A DNA stretch of 64,000 bases from Pseudolysinimonas_A sp947085045. Its GTDB lineage: Bacteria; Actinomycetota; Actinomycetes; Actinomycetales; Microbacteriaceae. Every line of letters starts with the position of its first letter. Position 1 is the stretch's first letter. The translations under genes were made by a program, and so were the position numbers. Positions 32,723-41,621 of the stretch are shown piece by piece. The stretch spans positions 62,001 through 126,000 of the forward strand of contig CAMTUU010000004.1 of the NCBI GenBank assembly GCA_947085045.1, given 5' to 3'. A model generated the notes under the pieces. It was not told where the DNA came from, searched no databases, and saw nothing but the letters and a program-made list of their open reading frames with translations.

Positions 32723-33480
32723 TGATGAACAACTTCTTCCGCGAGACCTGGATCGTTTTCTCGCGCCAGCTGCGCATCGCCCTCCGCAACCCCGCGTGGG
32801 TGATCATCGGGCTCGCCCAGCCGATCCTCTACCTCGTGCTGTTCGGCCCGCTGCTCGAGCCGCTCGCGGCTCAGCTCGGCACCGCCAACGCGTACACGAT
32901 CTTCGTGCCCGGCCTGCTCGTACAGCTCGGGCTGTTCGGCGCGCTGTTCGCCGGTTTCGGCCTGATCGCCGAGTGGCGGGCCGGTGTGATCGAGGCCGAG
33001 CGCGTCACTCCCGCGAGTCGCACCGCGCTGCTGCTCGGCCGCATCCTCCGGGATGTCGTGCAGCTGATCGTGCAGGGCGTCGTGCTCATCTCGCTCGGTT
33101 TCGTGTTCGGCCTGCGCGCGTCGGTGCCCGGGATGCTCTACGGCCTGCTACTCACCGTGCTGCTCGGTGCCGCGTGCGCGGCCGCCTCCAACGCCCTCGC
33201 CCTCACCACGAAGAGCGAAGACGTGATGGCGCCGCTGCTCAACTCGATCGCGATTCCGGTGCTGCTGCTGTCGGGCATCCTGCTGCCGATGAGCCTGGCG
33301 CCGCAGTGGCTGCAGACGCTGAGCGATTTCATCCCGACCAAGAGCGTCGTCGAAGGCATTCGTGCGGTGTTCGTCGGCGACTTCGGGCAACCCGCACTCT
33401 GGGGCACCATCTGGGCCGTGGTGATCTTCGTCGTCTTCGTGTTCATCGGGCAGCGCACCTTCGCGAAGGAGAACGCCTAG
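32722..33480 (+). CDS. ABC-2 type permease (DrrB-like)
   Basis: A 252-residue six-helix ABC-2 membrane subunit (FRETWIVFSRQLRIALRNPAWVIIGLAQPILYLVLFGPLLEPL..., later LALTTKSEDVMAPLLNSIAIPVLLLSGILLPMSLAPQWLQTLSDFIPTKSVVEGIRA). It completes an efflux pump with the preceding ATPase, regulated by PadR. Two consecutive Met codons (32722, 32725) could each start the protein. It ends just before the 75-bp inverted repeat. Confidence 0.92.
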   Translation: MMNNFFRETWIVFSRQLRIALRNPAWVIIGLAQPILYLVLFGPLLEPLAAQLGTANAYTIFVPGLLVQLGLFGALFAGFGLIAEWRAGVIEAERVTPASRTALLLGRILRDVVQLIVQGVVLISLGFVFGLRASVPGMLYGLLLTVLLGAACAAASNALALTTKSEDVMAPLLNSIAIPVLLLSGILLPMSLAPQWLQTLSDFIPTKSVVEGIRAVFVGDFGQPALWGTIWAVVIFVVFVFIGQRTFAKENA

Positions 33481-33482
33481 CC

Positions 33483-33557
33483 GTTCCTAACTCTCGCTCA
33501 GCGCGACCATCGAGCGTTCCTGATCGATGAAGGCCGTCTGGAGCGAGAGTTAGGAAC
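33483..33557. repeat. 75-bp element with 17-bp perfect inverted arms
   Basis: GTTCCTAACTCTCGCTC (33483-33499) is the exact reverse complement of GAGCGAGAGTTAGGAAC (33541-33557). The 41-bp interior contains a second inverted pair CATCGA/TCGATG around a ten-base loop. It fills the 83-bp gap between the ABC permease and the convergent Adk-like gene. It could fold into a long nested hairpin RNA or act as a bidirectional terminator; a mobile palindromic (REP/MITE-like) element is also possible. No second copy is visible in this window. Confidence 0.75.
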
Positions 33558-33563
33558 CGGAGG

Positions 33564-33869
33564 TCACCTTGCGGCGGCAGCGAAGGACTCGCGGAGGGCG
33601 GCGAGGATGTCGTCCCCCTCCGTCGACCGGGACTCGATCACCGCGCGACCGTAGTGGTCGAGGAGGGACTCCTCCGCGCCACCGAGGTGGATCAGGGCAT
33701 CCACTTCTGCCCCGATCCGCGCGAGCTGCGCGTCGAACTCGCGCGGGTCGGCCGGCGGGTCGGCGAGCACGAAGCCGTCGCCCGCCGGCATCCCGAGCCG
33801 CTCCACGAGGAGCGCCGCCAGCGACGAACGGGTGTCGGCGGTCGACCCGGCCAGCACGATGCGGATCAC
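33564..33869 (-). CDS. degenerate adenylate-kinase-like protein
   Basis: A 101-residue protein aligned by eye with the two ends of adenylate kinase. The N-terminus is IRIVLAGSTADTRSSLAALLVERLGMP, where functional kinases have a GPPGAGKGT P-loop; the Lys is absent. Later parts match the C-terminal region: FVLADPPADPREFDAQLARIG...DALIHLGGAEESLLDHYGRA...TEGDDILAALRESF. The AMP-binding and lid regions are missing. Transferase activity is therefore unlikely. Its start overlaps the aceB stop (33866-33869), so it travels with the glyoxylate operon, which suggests a retained regulatory or structural role rather than a random fragment. Confidence 0.68.
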   Translation of the reverse strand: MIRIVLAGSTADTRSSLAALLVERLGMPAGDGFVLADPPADPREFDAQLARIGAEVDALIHLGGAEESLLDHYGRAVIESRSTEGDDILAALRESFAAAAR

Positions 33870-35494
33870 CGGGCCACCGCCGGCTCCCGCACGACGGGGG
33901 CGTCGACGAGGTAGCGGGTGTACGCGGGGATGGTGAGGAACGGCGGGAAGTCGTCCTCGAGGGTCACGTCGCGGAAGATCGCGGCGGCGTCCTCGAAGCG
34001 GTCACCCTCCTCGCCACCCCACCGGTCGAGCTCTTCGATGAGGATCCGCTCGATCCACTCGCGGGTGACGAGGGTGCCTTCGGCGGTGATGACGCGCTGC
34101 GCCGCCCACTGCCAGAGCTGCGAGCGCGAGATCTCGGCGGTGGCGGCATCCTCCATCAGCCCGTCGAGGGCGACGGCACCCGTGCCGCGGAGCCACGCCT
34201 CGAGGTAGCGCAGGGCGATGGATACGTTGGCGCGAACGCCGGCATCCGTCACCTCGCCGTCGATCGTGAGATCCACGAGGTCGGCGGCCGCGACCTGCAC
34301 GTCCTCACGCAGGCGGTCCACCTGGTTCGGGCGCGCGCCGAGCACGGCGTCGAACTCCGCGAGGGCCACCGGTACGAGGTCGGGATGCGCCACCCATGAT
34401 CCGTCGAAGCCGTCGGTCGCCTCGCGGCGCTTGTCGGCGGCGACCTGGGCCAGCGCGGCGTCGGTCGCCTCGGGGTCGCGGCGGTTCGGGATGAACGCGC
34501 TCATCCCGCCGATCGCGTGCGCGCCGCGCTGGTGGCAGGTGGCCACGAGAAGCTCGGTGTACGCCCGCATGAACGGCGTCGTCATCGTGATCTTCTTGCG
34601 GTCGGGGAGCACGAAGCCCGCCCCGCGTCCGCGGAAGTTCTTGATGATCGAGAACACGTAGTCCCAGCGTCCGGCGTTCAGCCCGGCGGCGTGGTCGCGC
34701 AACTCGTAGAGGATCTCCTCCATCTCGAACGCGGCGGTGATCGTCTCGATGAGCACCGTCGCGCGGATCGTGCCGTGCGGGATGCCGAGGTTGGCCTCCG
34801 CGAACGTGAAGACGTCGTTCCACAGCCGGGCCTCGAGATGGTTCTCCAGCTTCGGCAGGTAGAAGTACGGGCCGGTGCCGCGGGCGATCAGCTCGGCCGC
34901 GTTGTGGAAGAAGTACAGCCCGAAATCGACCAGGGATGCCGACGCCGGCACTCGCGTGCCCGCCTGGTCGGTGTAGCGCAGGTGCTTCTCGACGAGGTGC
35001 CAGCCGCGGGGGCGGGCCACGATCGTCGGCGTCTCCGAGCCGAGCTTGTACTCCTTGCCCTCGGGAGAGGTGAAGTCGACCTGCCGACGGATCGCGTCGA
35101 ACAGGTTGATCTGACCCTCGACGATGTTCGCCCAGGTCGGGCTGGTCGCATCCTCGAAGTCGGCCAGCCAGACCTTCGCGCCCGAGTTGAGGGCGTTCAC
35201 GGTCATCTTGCGGTCGGTCGGGCCGGTGATCTCGACGCGGCGGTCCTCGAGACCGGGTCCGGGACCGGCGACGCGCCAGGAGCGGTTGCGCCGGATCTCG
35301 TTCTCATCGTCGAGGAAGCGCAGGTTGCGCCCGTTGTCGATCGCCTGCCGGAACAGCATGCGCCCCGCGAGGCGCTCCTGCCGGCGACCGAGGAACAGGT
35401 CGTGCAACTTGGTGAGGAACGCCAGCGCGTCCGGCTTCAGGATGTCGTCGTACCGCGGGCCCGTCGGGCCGGTGATCTCGATGCGGATGTTCAT
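33866..35494 (-). CDS. aceB: malate synthase A
   Basis: A 542-residue malate synthase condensing glyoxylate and acetyl-CoA. The family signature GTIRATVLIETITAAFEMEEILYELRDHAAGLNAGRWDYVFSIIK is intact, with DFEDATSPTWANIVEGQ and IGGMSAFIP elsewhere. It is 22 bp after aceA on the same strand, then overlaps the Adk-like gene. Expression is probably controlled from the divergent region at 36825-36928 together with aceA. Confidence 0.97.
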   Translation of the reverse strand: MNIRIEITGPTGPRYDDILKPDALAFLTKLHDLFLGRRQERLAGRMLFRQAIDNGRNLRFLDDENEIRRNRSWRVAGPGPGLEDRRVEITGPTDRKMTVNALNSGAKVWLADFEDATSPTWANIVEGQINLFDAIRRQVDFTSPEGKEYKLGSETPTIVARPRGWHLVEKHLRYTDQAGTRVPASASLVDFGLYFFHNAAELIARGTGPYFYLPKLENHLEARLWNDVFTFAEANLGIPHGTIRATVLIETITAAFEMEEILYELRDHAAGLNAGRWDYVFSIIKNFRGRGAGFVLPDRKKITMTTPFMRAYTELLVATCHQRGAHAIGGMSAFIPNRRDPEATDAALAQVAADKRREATDGFDGSWVAHPDLVPVALAEFDAVLGARPNQVDRLREDVQVAAADLVDLTIDGEVTDAGVRANVSIALRYLEAWLRGTGAVALDGLMEDAATAEISRSQLWQWAAQRVITAEGTLVTREWIERILIEELDRWGGEEGDRFEDAAAIFRDVTLEDDFPPFLTIPAYTRYLVDAPVVREPAVAR

Positions 35495-35516
35495 GGTCTC
35501 GTCTCCTTCGTGACGT

Positions 35517-36824
35517 TCAGTGGAACTGCTCGGACTCGGTCGACCCCACGAGGGCGAGGGTCGCCGATGACGGATTGAGCGCGGTCGCGATCTTGTCGAA
35601 GTAACCCGTGCCCACCTCGCGCTGGTGCTTCGTGGCGGTGTAGCCGTGCGCCTCGGAGGCGAACTCCGCCTCCTGCAGCTCGACGTAGGCGCTCATCTGA
35701 CGGTCGCGGTAGCCGGTGGCCAGTTCGAACATCGAGTGGTTGAGGGCGTGGAATCCGGCGAGGGTGATGAACTGGAACGCGTAGCCCATCGCCGACAGCT
35801 CCCGCTGGAACGAGGCGATCTGGTGATCGTCGAGGTGCTGCTTCCAGTTGAACGACGGCGAGCAGTTGTACGCGAGCTTCTGGTTCGGGAACTCGGCATG
35901 GATGCTCTCCGCGAACGTCTTCGCCAGTTCGAGGTTCGGCTTGTCCGACTCCACCCAGAGCAGGTCGGCGTACGGCGCGTACGCGTGGCCGCGGGCGAGC
36001 ACCGGGCCGATGCCGTTCTGCACGTCGTAGAAGCCCTCCGCCGTGCGGGTGCCGGTGAGGAAGGGTCGGTCCCGCTCGTCGTGGTCGCTGGTGAGCAGCG
36101 TCGCGGCCATGGCATCAGTGCGGGCGATCACGATCGTCGGCACGCCGGCGACGTCGGCGGCCAGGCGCGCGGCGTTGAGAGTGCGGATGTGCTGCGAGGT
36201 CGGGATGAGCACCTTGCCGCCCATGTGGCCGCACTTCTTCTCGCTGGCGAGCTGGTCCTCCCAGTGCACGCCCGCGGCGCCGGCTTCGATCATCGAGCCC
36301 ATCAGCTCGTAGGCGTTGAGCGGTCCGCCGAAGCCGGCCTCGGCATCCGCGACGATCGGCACCAGCCACTCCCGGTCGTCGCCCTCGATCTGCCCCGTGC
36401 GCAACAGCGCGTTGTTGATGCGCCGCACGACGGCGGGCACGGAGTTGGCCGGGTAGAGGCTCTGGTCGGGGTAGGTCTGGCCGCTCAGGTTGGCGTCGGC
36501 CGCCACCTGCCAGCCGGAGAGGTAGATCGACTTCAGGCCGGCGCGCACCTGCTGCACGGCCTGGTTGCCGGTGAGGGCGCCGAGCGCCGAGACCCATTCG
36601 TTCGGGTCGTCGTTGTCCTGGATGAGCTCCCACAGCTTCTCAGCGCCGCGGCGGGCGAGCGTGCGCTCCTCGCGGACCGGGCCACGGAGGTCGATGACAT
36701 CCTGCGCGGTGTAGTCGCGCGTCACGTCGCTCCAGCGCGGGTCGGCGGCCCACTCGGTCTCGAGGTCGGCGGCGGTCTGGGTCTGGTCGCCGGGGCGAGC
36801 GCCGCGGCTGGTGTTCTCGGTCAT
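35517..36824 (-). CDS. aceA: isocitrate lyase
   Basis: A 435-residue isocitrate lyase, first step of the glyoxylate bypass. The catalytic loop is present as SEKKCGHMGGKVLIP, with WEDQ and VIARTDA motifs and a TLAGFHALNHSMFELA C-terminal part. ATG at 36824. It is divergent from the RamB-type regulator, with a 20-bp palindrome in between, as in other actinobacteria where RamB represses aceA and aceB. Glucose-sensitive, acetate-induced expression is expected. Confidence 0.97.
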   Translation of the reverse strand: MTENTSRGARPGDQTQTAADLETEWAADPRWSDVTRDYTAQDVIDLRGPVREERTLARRGAEKLWELIQDNDDPNEWVSALGALTGNQAVQQVRAGLKSIYLSGWQVAADANLSGQTYPDQSLYPANSVPAVVRRINNALLRTGQIEGDDREWLVPIVADAEAGFGGPLNAYELMGSMIEAGAAGVHWEDQLASEKKCGHMGGKVLIPTSQHIRTLNAARLAADVAGVPTIVIARTDAMAATLLTSDHDERDRPFLTGTRTAEGFYDVQNGIGPVLARGHAYAPYADLLWVESDKPNLELAKTFAESIHAEFPNQKLAYNCSPSFNWKQHLDDHQIASFQRELSAMGYAFQFITLAGFHALNHSMFELATGYRDRQMSAYVELQEAEFASEAHGYTATKHQREVGTGYFDKIATALNPSSATLALVGSTESEQFH

Positions 36825-36872
36825 GACCCCAGGCTGTGCCCGAGGCGGGGGCGATTTCGCAGATCAACCCCC

Positions 36873-36892
36873 AGAAATATCGTGATGTTTCT
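36873..36892. promoter_or_regulatory. shared operator between aceA and the RamB-type regulator
   Basis: AGAAATATCGTGATGTTTCT is a 20-bp palindrome symmetric at 16 positions, set 49 bp from the aceA start and 37 bp from the regulator start. It is an AT-rich spot in very GC-rich DNA. Control of both divergent genes by the XRE/RamB-type protein is the natural inference. The rest of the 104-bp intergenic region shows no other symmetric site. Confidence 0.65.
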
Positions 36893-36928
36893 ATTCCGCG
36901 CAAGGATTCGAGGGTTCAGGATGTCCGT

Positions 36929-38407
36929 ATGGCACCGCAGCCCGCAGAAGACCTCGACGATGAAGAGGTGCTCGACGCCCTGACCATCGGCCGCCGCGTC
37001 CGATCTCTCCGTACGGACCGCGGTCTCACGCTCGAGGCGCTCGCCGCCGAACTGGGTCGCGCGCCGTCACAGGTCTCGGTCATCGAGAACGGCAAGCGCG
37101 AACTCAAGATCGGCGAACTGCAGAAGCTGGCGCGCATCCTCGGGGTCTCCCTCGACGAACTGCTGACTGCCGAGCCGCCGTCGAAGCGGGCCGCGCTCGA
37201 GATCCGGCTCGAGCGCGTGCAACGCGGACCCCTCTACGCGAGCCTCGGCCTGCCGGCGGTGCCCGCGCGCAAGACGCTCTCCGACGACGCGATCGAGGCG
37301 ATCCTCGGGCTGCACGACGAACTCCGCCGCCTGCACGAGGAGCGCGCGGCCACCCCGGAGGAGGCCCGGCGGGCGAACGTCGAGCTGCGCGCCGAGCAGC
37401 GCAAGAAGGGGAACCACTTCGAGGATCTCGAGACGATCGCGCGCGACCTGCTCGCCGCGGTGGGGCATCAGGGCGGTCCGCTGAGCCAGCGCATCGCCGC
37501 CGACCTCGCGAGCCACCTGGGATTCACGCTGCACTACGTCGGCGACCTGCCCGAGACCACCCGCAGCGTCACCGACCACGCCAACGGGCGCATCTACCTC
37601 CCGGTGCGGCAGTCGGCCGGCGGCGATCCGAGGTCGGCGCTGCTGCAGGCGCTCGCCGCCCATGTGCTCGGCAAGCAGGAGCCGAAGGACTACGCCGACC
37701 TCCTGCGCCAGCGCGTCGAGACGAACTACCTCGCGGGTGCGCTGCTCATCCCCGAAGCATCCGCGGTCTCGTTCCTGCAGGGGGCGAAGGAGGCGCGAGA
37801 ACTCAGCGTCGAAGACCTGCGGGATGCCTTCGCCGTCACCTACGAGACGGCCGCCCACCGGTTCACCAACCTCGCGACGCGGCACCTCGGCATCCCGGTG
37901 CACTTCCTCAAGGTGCACGCGAGCGGCGCGATCTCGAAGGCCTACGAGAACGACGGGGCGCTCTTCCCCACCGACGTGCTCGGCGCCGTGGAGGGGCAAC
38001 TCGTCTGCCGCTACTGGAGCGCGCGGCAGGTGTTCGCCGTCGAAGACCGCTTCAGCCCGTACCACCAGTACACCGACAAGCCGTCGGGCACGTACTGGTG
38101 CACCTCGAGCATCCAGAGCACCTCGTCGGGCGCGTTCTCGGTGAGCGTCGGCACGCCGTTCGCGCACGTGAAGTGGTTCCGCGGCCGCGACACCGGGCGG
38201 CGGCAGACGTCGCGCTGCCCCGATCCGACCTGCTGCCGCCAGCCCGCCGTCGCCCTGGCGAACCGGTGGAGCGACAAGGCGTGGCCCTCGGCGCGGCTCA
38301 ATTCGTCGCTGCTCGCCGCGATGCCCTCCGGCACCTTCACCGGCGTCGACCTCACCGAGGTGTACGAATTCCTCGACGCTCACGCCCCCGACCCTTCCGC
38401 GGGTTGA
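36929..38407 (+). CDS. ramB: RamB-type XRE/short-chain acyl-CoA regulator
   Basis: A 492-residue regulator. An XRE HTH lies at ~17-75 (IGRRVRSLRTDRGLTLEALAAELGRAPSQVSVIENGKRELKIGELQKLARILGVSLDEL). A long helical middle follows, then an IrrE-like region and a Cys-rich C-terminus (TYWCTSS, SRCPDPTCCRQPA) typical of the DUF2083 family of acetate and propionate regulators. Divergent orientation from aceA-aceB matches RamB of corynebacteria. ATG at 36929 is preferred; more distal codons overlap the operator. The stop codon lies in a dispersed repeat (38402-38435). Confidence 0.88.
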   Translation: MAPQPAEDLDDEEVLDALTIGRRVRSLRTDRGLTLEALAAELGRAPSQVSVIENGKRELKIGELQKLARILGVSLDELLTAEPPSKRAALEIRLERVQRGPLYASLGLPAVPARKTLSDDAIEAILGLHDELRRLHEERAATPEEARRANVELRAEQRKKGNHFEDLETIARDLLAAVGHQGGPLSQRIAADLASHLGFTLHYVGDLPETTRSVTDHANGRIYLPVRQSAGGDPRSALLQALAAHVLGKQEPKDYADLLRQRVETNYLAGALLIPEASAVSFLQGAKEARELSVEDLRDAFAVTYETAAHRFTNLATRHLGIPVHFLKVHASGAISKAYENDGALFPTDVLGAVEGQLVCRYWSARQVFAVEDRFSPYHQYTDKPSGTYWCTSSIQSTSSGAFSVSVGTPFAHVKWFRGRDTGRRQTSRCPDPTCCRQPAVALANRWSDKAWPSARLNSSLLAAMPSGTFTGVDLTEVYEFLDAHAPDPSAG

Positions 38408-38435
38408 GTGCCGCGCAGCGCGGCGTATCGAAACC
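38402..38435. repeat. dispersed palindromic repeat, copy A
   Basis: GGTTGAGTGCCGCGCAGCGC... ending TATCGAAACC: a terminally conserved element with a GC-rich self-complementary middle. The TGA of the RamB-type gene (38405-38407) is made by its first bases. It may fold and terminate transcription. Copies B and C follow at 39212 and 39271. Confidence 0.8.
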
Positions 38436-38452
38436 CCTCCTAGGCTGCTCGG

Positions 38453-39217
38453 GTGACCGAAGTGCGCTACGTCGCGATCGGCGACTCCTTCACCGAGGGC
38501 GTCGGCGACGAACCCGAAGCCGGCGTCGTGCGCGGCTGGGCGGATCTCGTCGCGCAGGGCTGGGCGGATGCCACCGGCAGCTCCGTCGACTACGCCAACT
38601 TCGCGATCCGGGGCAAGCTCGCGCGGCCGATCATCGCCGAGCAGCTCGAGCCCGCCCTCGCGTTGAAGCCGACGCACCTGTCGTTCAACGGCGGTGGTAA
38701 TGACATGCTGCGGCCCCGCACGCCGCTCGCCCTGATCGCCGACCTGTTCGCGCAGGTGCTGAAGCGCTGCGACGAGGAGGGCGTCACGATGATCCTGCTC
38801 AGCGGCGGCAACCCGTCGAAACAACTCCCGATGGGCGGACTCGTGCAGCGTCGTGGCGACCAACTCTCGGAACTGGTCGAGGCGCGGTTCGCCGGCCGCG
38901 ACGACATCGTGCGCGCCTACAACTGGCCCGACCGCGAACTCGCCGACCCGAGCTTCTGGGCGCCCGACCGGCTGCACCTCAACTCCCGCGGGCACCACCG
39001 CGTCGCCGCCCGGGTGCTCACGTCGCTCGGACTCGAGCCGCGCGCCGAGTGGTGGTCGTACGACGCCCTCCCCGAGTCGCCTCGGCTGCCGCGCGGTCGG
39101 TACATGCGCGAGCACCTCGGCCCGTGGGTGAAGCGGCGGCTGACCGGCACCTCGTCGGGCGACGGCCACGAGCCGAAGTACCCGACGTTCGTCGCCGTGG
39201 AGCCGACCGCGGGTTGA
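38453..39217 (+). CDS. SGNH/GDSL-family hydrolase
   Basis: A 254-residue SGNH hydrolase. Block I is YVAIGDSFTEGVGDE with the catalytic Ser, block III GGGNDML, block V DRLHLNSRGHHRVA with the catalytic Asp and His. No signal peptide is visible, so a cytosolic esterase or lipase-like activity on small acyl substrates is expected. The start is a GTG at 38453, 17 bp after the repeat. The stop TGA (39215-39217) is again inside a repeat copy. Confidence 0.87.
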   Translation: MTEVRYVAIGDSFTEGVGDEPEAGVVRGWADLVAQGWADATGSSVDYANFAIRGKLARPIIAEQLEPALALKPTHLSFNGGGNDMLRPRTPLALIADLFAQVLKRCDEEGVTMILLSGGNPSKQLPMGGLVQRRGDQLSELVEARFAGRDDIVRAYNWPDRELADPSFWAPDRLHLNSRGHHRVAARVLTSLGLEPRAEWWSYDALPESPRLPRGRYMREHLGPWVKRRLTGTSSGDGHEPKYPTFVAVEPTAG

Positions 39218-39249
39218 GTGCCCGCGCGGAGCGCGGGTGTATCGAAACC
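39212..39249. repeat. dispersed palindromic repeat, copy B
   Basis: GGTTGAGTGCCCGCGCGGAG... ending TATCGAAACC, same termini as copy A. It supplies the stop codon of the SGNH gene (TGA 39215-39217). Copy C, in inverse orientation, follows 21 bp later, so B and C form a large inverted pair in the gap before the convergent LLM-BBE gene. Confidence 0.8.
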
Positions 39250-39270
39250 GCCCCCGAGTAGCCCGTACCT

Positions 39271-39311
39271 GGTTTCGATACGCGTGCCGCTGCGCGGCGC
39301 GCTACTCAACC
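39271..39311. repeat. dispersed palindromic repeat, copy C (inverted)
   Basis: GGTTTCGATACGCGTGCCGC... ending CTACTCAACC, the reverse complement arrangement of copies A and B. Its end runs into the 3' end of the LLM-BBE coding region (39302), so it provides the last codons and stop of that gene too. A B-C stem would be a strong bidirectional terminator. Confidence 0.8.
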
Positions 39312-41578
39312 GGCGAGAGTGAGCCTAAGCCGAGGTTGTCGCGGAAGACGTGCTCCGGATCCCACTCGGCCTTCAGTGCCCGCAGCCGCTCCAGGTGGGA
39401 GGCGGGCCAGACCAGGTTGCGCGCCACGTCATCCCGAGCGGTCTCGAACGAGAGGTAGGCGCCGGTGAGCCACGGCCGCAGCCGGTCCCACTCGCGGTCG
39501 AGCCGAGCGGGGTCGCCCGAGATCGCGGTGAGCGAGAACGCGGCGTCGCGCCCGGCGTAGGCGGTAGCGTCGGCGGGCACATCCGCCACCGCTCCACCTA
39601 CGGCGCGGAACTGGAAGAAGTGCGTCGCGCCCGAGTCGAGGAACTCCGCCGCCGCCGCGGCGAACTCGGGGGTGATCGCGTCGACGAGGCCCGAGTGCAC
39701 GTACGGCTCACCCTGCCCGGCGTGCGGCCCCGACTGCAGGAACGTCTGCATCACCGCGGCGTAGGGCTGGATGCCGACCTGCTGCCCGGCGAGCGGCGCC
39801 AGTTCGGCGAACGGCTGCAACCGCGCGATCACGGTGTCGGGGTCGTCGGAGTCGACGACGGCGAGCACCGTCGCCGAGCTTCCGCGACCGCCGCGACCGG
39901 GGTTCAGGATGAGGCTCGCGGTGAGGTCGCGCGGCGCCTCCGACACGATGCGGCCGTAGCCCTCGAGGAACGCGGCGACGTCATCGGCGGCGAACTGGAG
40001 CTGCGCGAAACCGACATCGCCGGTTTCGTCCACCTGGAACTCGAAGGCGACAGCGATCCCGAACTCGCTGCCGGCCCCGCGCATGCCCCAGAACAGCTCG
40101 GGGTTCTCGTCGGCCGACGCTCGCACGAGGTCGCCCCCCGCGATGATCAGCTCGACCGCGCGGACGTGGTCGATCGTGAGCCCGTGCTCGCGCGCGAACC
40201 AGCCGACGCCGCCCGCCGTCGCGAGACCGCCGACCCCGACCCCGCCGTAGTCGCCGCTGGTGAGCGCCCAGCCGTGGGGGGCGAGGAACTGCGCGACGTC
40301 GATCCACCGGGCGCCGGGCTCGACCCGCACGAGTCGCTGCGCGGGATCGAGCACCGTCATCGCGTTCAACTTGTTGAGGTCGAGGATGATCCCGCCGTCG
40401 TTGGTCGAACGGCCCGAGATGCCGTGGCCGCCGCTGCGCACCCCGAGCGGCACGTCCTGGGTGCTGGCGAACGCGAGCGCCTCGCGCACCTCGTCGACCG
40501 ACCCGGGGCGGAGCACCAGCCCCGGGTTCCCGCCGCGCAGGTAGTTGTTGCGCACGCGGGCGAACGACGAGTCGCCGGGCTCCACCGCGGTCGCGGCTAA
40601 GGACGCCGGCATCCCGTCGTAGTCGATGCCGGGGCGCCGCGCGGCGAGGGCGGCCGCCGACCGCACCGTGCCGGTCGTGGTCCCGCGCGCGGCCCGCTCC
40701 TCCTCCACACGTGCCCGCACTTCCGGGATGACCTCGGTCGCGAACGTCGCCATCGTCTCGGGATCGTCGGACGCCAGGATGAAGGTCGCCACCCCCTGCT
40801 CGAGCGCGAGCGACACCATGTCGCCGACCCACGCCTCGGGTGGACCCTGGAACGGTGCCGCCTTCTGCGCCGTGAAGACGCCGCCGATGTTCAGCATCCG
40901 CCGGATCTCCCGCGGGTCGCGCCCGGCCGCGGTCGCCGCCGCGTCGATCTCGAGGTTGCCGGCATCCAGCCCCTCGATGCCCACCCACTGGAACGACGGC
41001 AGCCAGCCGTCGCCCTTGCGGGTGAGGAGACGCAGCATCCGGGGCTTCGCGGCGCCGATCCAGATCGGGATGTCGTGCGCCGGCGCCGGTCCCCGCTTCG
41101 CGCCCTTCAGCTGGTAGTAGTCGCCGTCGAGGCGCAGTGGGGCGCGCTCGCCGACGTTCCAGAGCGAGCGGATGACGTCGAGCGCCTCGCTCAGCGCGTC
41201 GACACCCTGGCCCGGCGTGAGCTTGCGTCCGCCCATGCCCTCGACGGCATCCCAGAAGCCGCCGGCGCCGAGGCCGAGCTCGAAACGTCCGCCGGAGAGG
41301 AGGTCGAGGCTCGCGGCCGACCGGGCGAGCACGGCCGGCGGGCGCAGCGGCAGGTTGTGCACGTTCGCCGCGAGATGGATGCGGGACGTGCGCGCCGCCG
41401 CCCAGGTGAGCAGGGTCCAGGTGTCGTGGAACGACGGCTGGTACGGGTGGTCCTGGAAGGTGACGAGGTCGAAGCCGAGATCTTCGCTGAGCACGGCGAG
41501 ATCGACGGGCTGCTCGGGCGGGTCGTTGACCGGGGTGATGAAGGTGCCGAAGAGAAGAGGGAGGCCGTAGTCGGGCAT
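39302..41578 (-). CDS. LLM-class flavin monooxygenase fused to BBE/FAD-linked oxidase
   Basis: A 758-residue fusion of two flavoenzymes. Residues 1 to ~310 form a bacterial-luciferase-like TIM barrel (LSEDLGFDLVTFQDHPYQPSFHDTWTLLTW..., LSGGRFELGLGAGGFWDAVE, PIWIGAAKPRMLRLL), probably F420- or FMN-dependent. From ~340 a VAO-fold oxidase follows with the FAD-His attachment motif LGVRSGGHGISGRS, YGGVGVGGLATAGGVGWF (Gly where bicovalent enzymes have Cys) and a C-terminal BBE segment (ASHLERLRALKAEWDPEHVFRDN). Such pairing suggests successive oxidations on one hydrophobic substrate. It is preceded by an HxlR regulator on the same strand. Ends in repeat copy C. Confidence 0.88.
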   Translation of the reverse strand: MPDYGLPLLFGTFITPVNDPPEQPVDLAVLSEDLGFDLVTFQDHPYQPSFHDTWTLLTWAAARTSRIHLAANVHNLPLRPPAVLARSAASLDLLSGGRFELGLGAGGFWDAVEGMGGRKLTPGQGVDALSEALDVIRSLWNVGERAPLRLDGDYYQLKGAKRGPAPAHDIPIWIGAAKPRMLRLLTRKGDGWLPSFQWVGIEGLDAGNLEIDAAATAAGRDPREIRRMLNIGGVFTAQKAAPFQGPPEAWVGDMVSLALEQGVATFILASDDPETMATFATEVIPEVRARVEEERAARGTTTGTVRSAAALAARRPGIDYDGMPASLAATAVEPGDSSFARVRNNYLRGGNPGLVLRPGSVDEVREALAFASTQDVPLGVRSGGHGISGRSTNDGGIILDLNKLNAMTVLDPAQRLVRVEPGARWIDVAQFLAPHGWALTSGDYGGVGVGGLATAGGVGWFAREHGLTIDHVRAVELIIAGGDLVRASADENPELFWGMRGAGSEFGIAVAFEFQVDETGDVGFAQLQFAADDVAAFLEGYGRIVSEAPRDLTASLILNPGRGGRGSSATVLAVVDSDDPDTVIARLQPFAELAPLAGQQVGIQPYAAVMQTFLQSGPHAGQGEPYVHSGLVDAITPEFAAAAAEFLDSGATHFFQFRAVGGAVADVPADATAYAGRDAAFSLTAISGDPARLDREWDRLRPWLTGAYLSFETARDDVARNLVWPASHLERLRALKAEWDPEHVFRDNLGLGSLSPVE

Positions 41579-41621
41579 GGCTCCATCGTTCCCCGTCGAG
41601 TCGCCGCTCGCTCGCTCGAGG

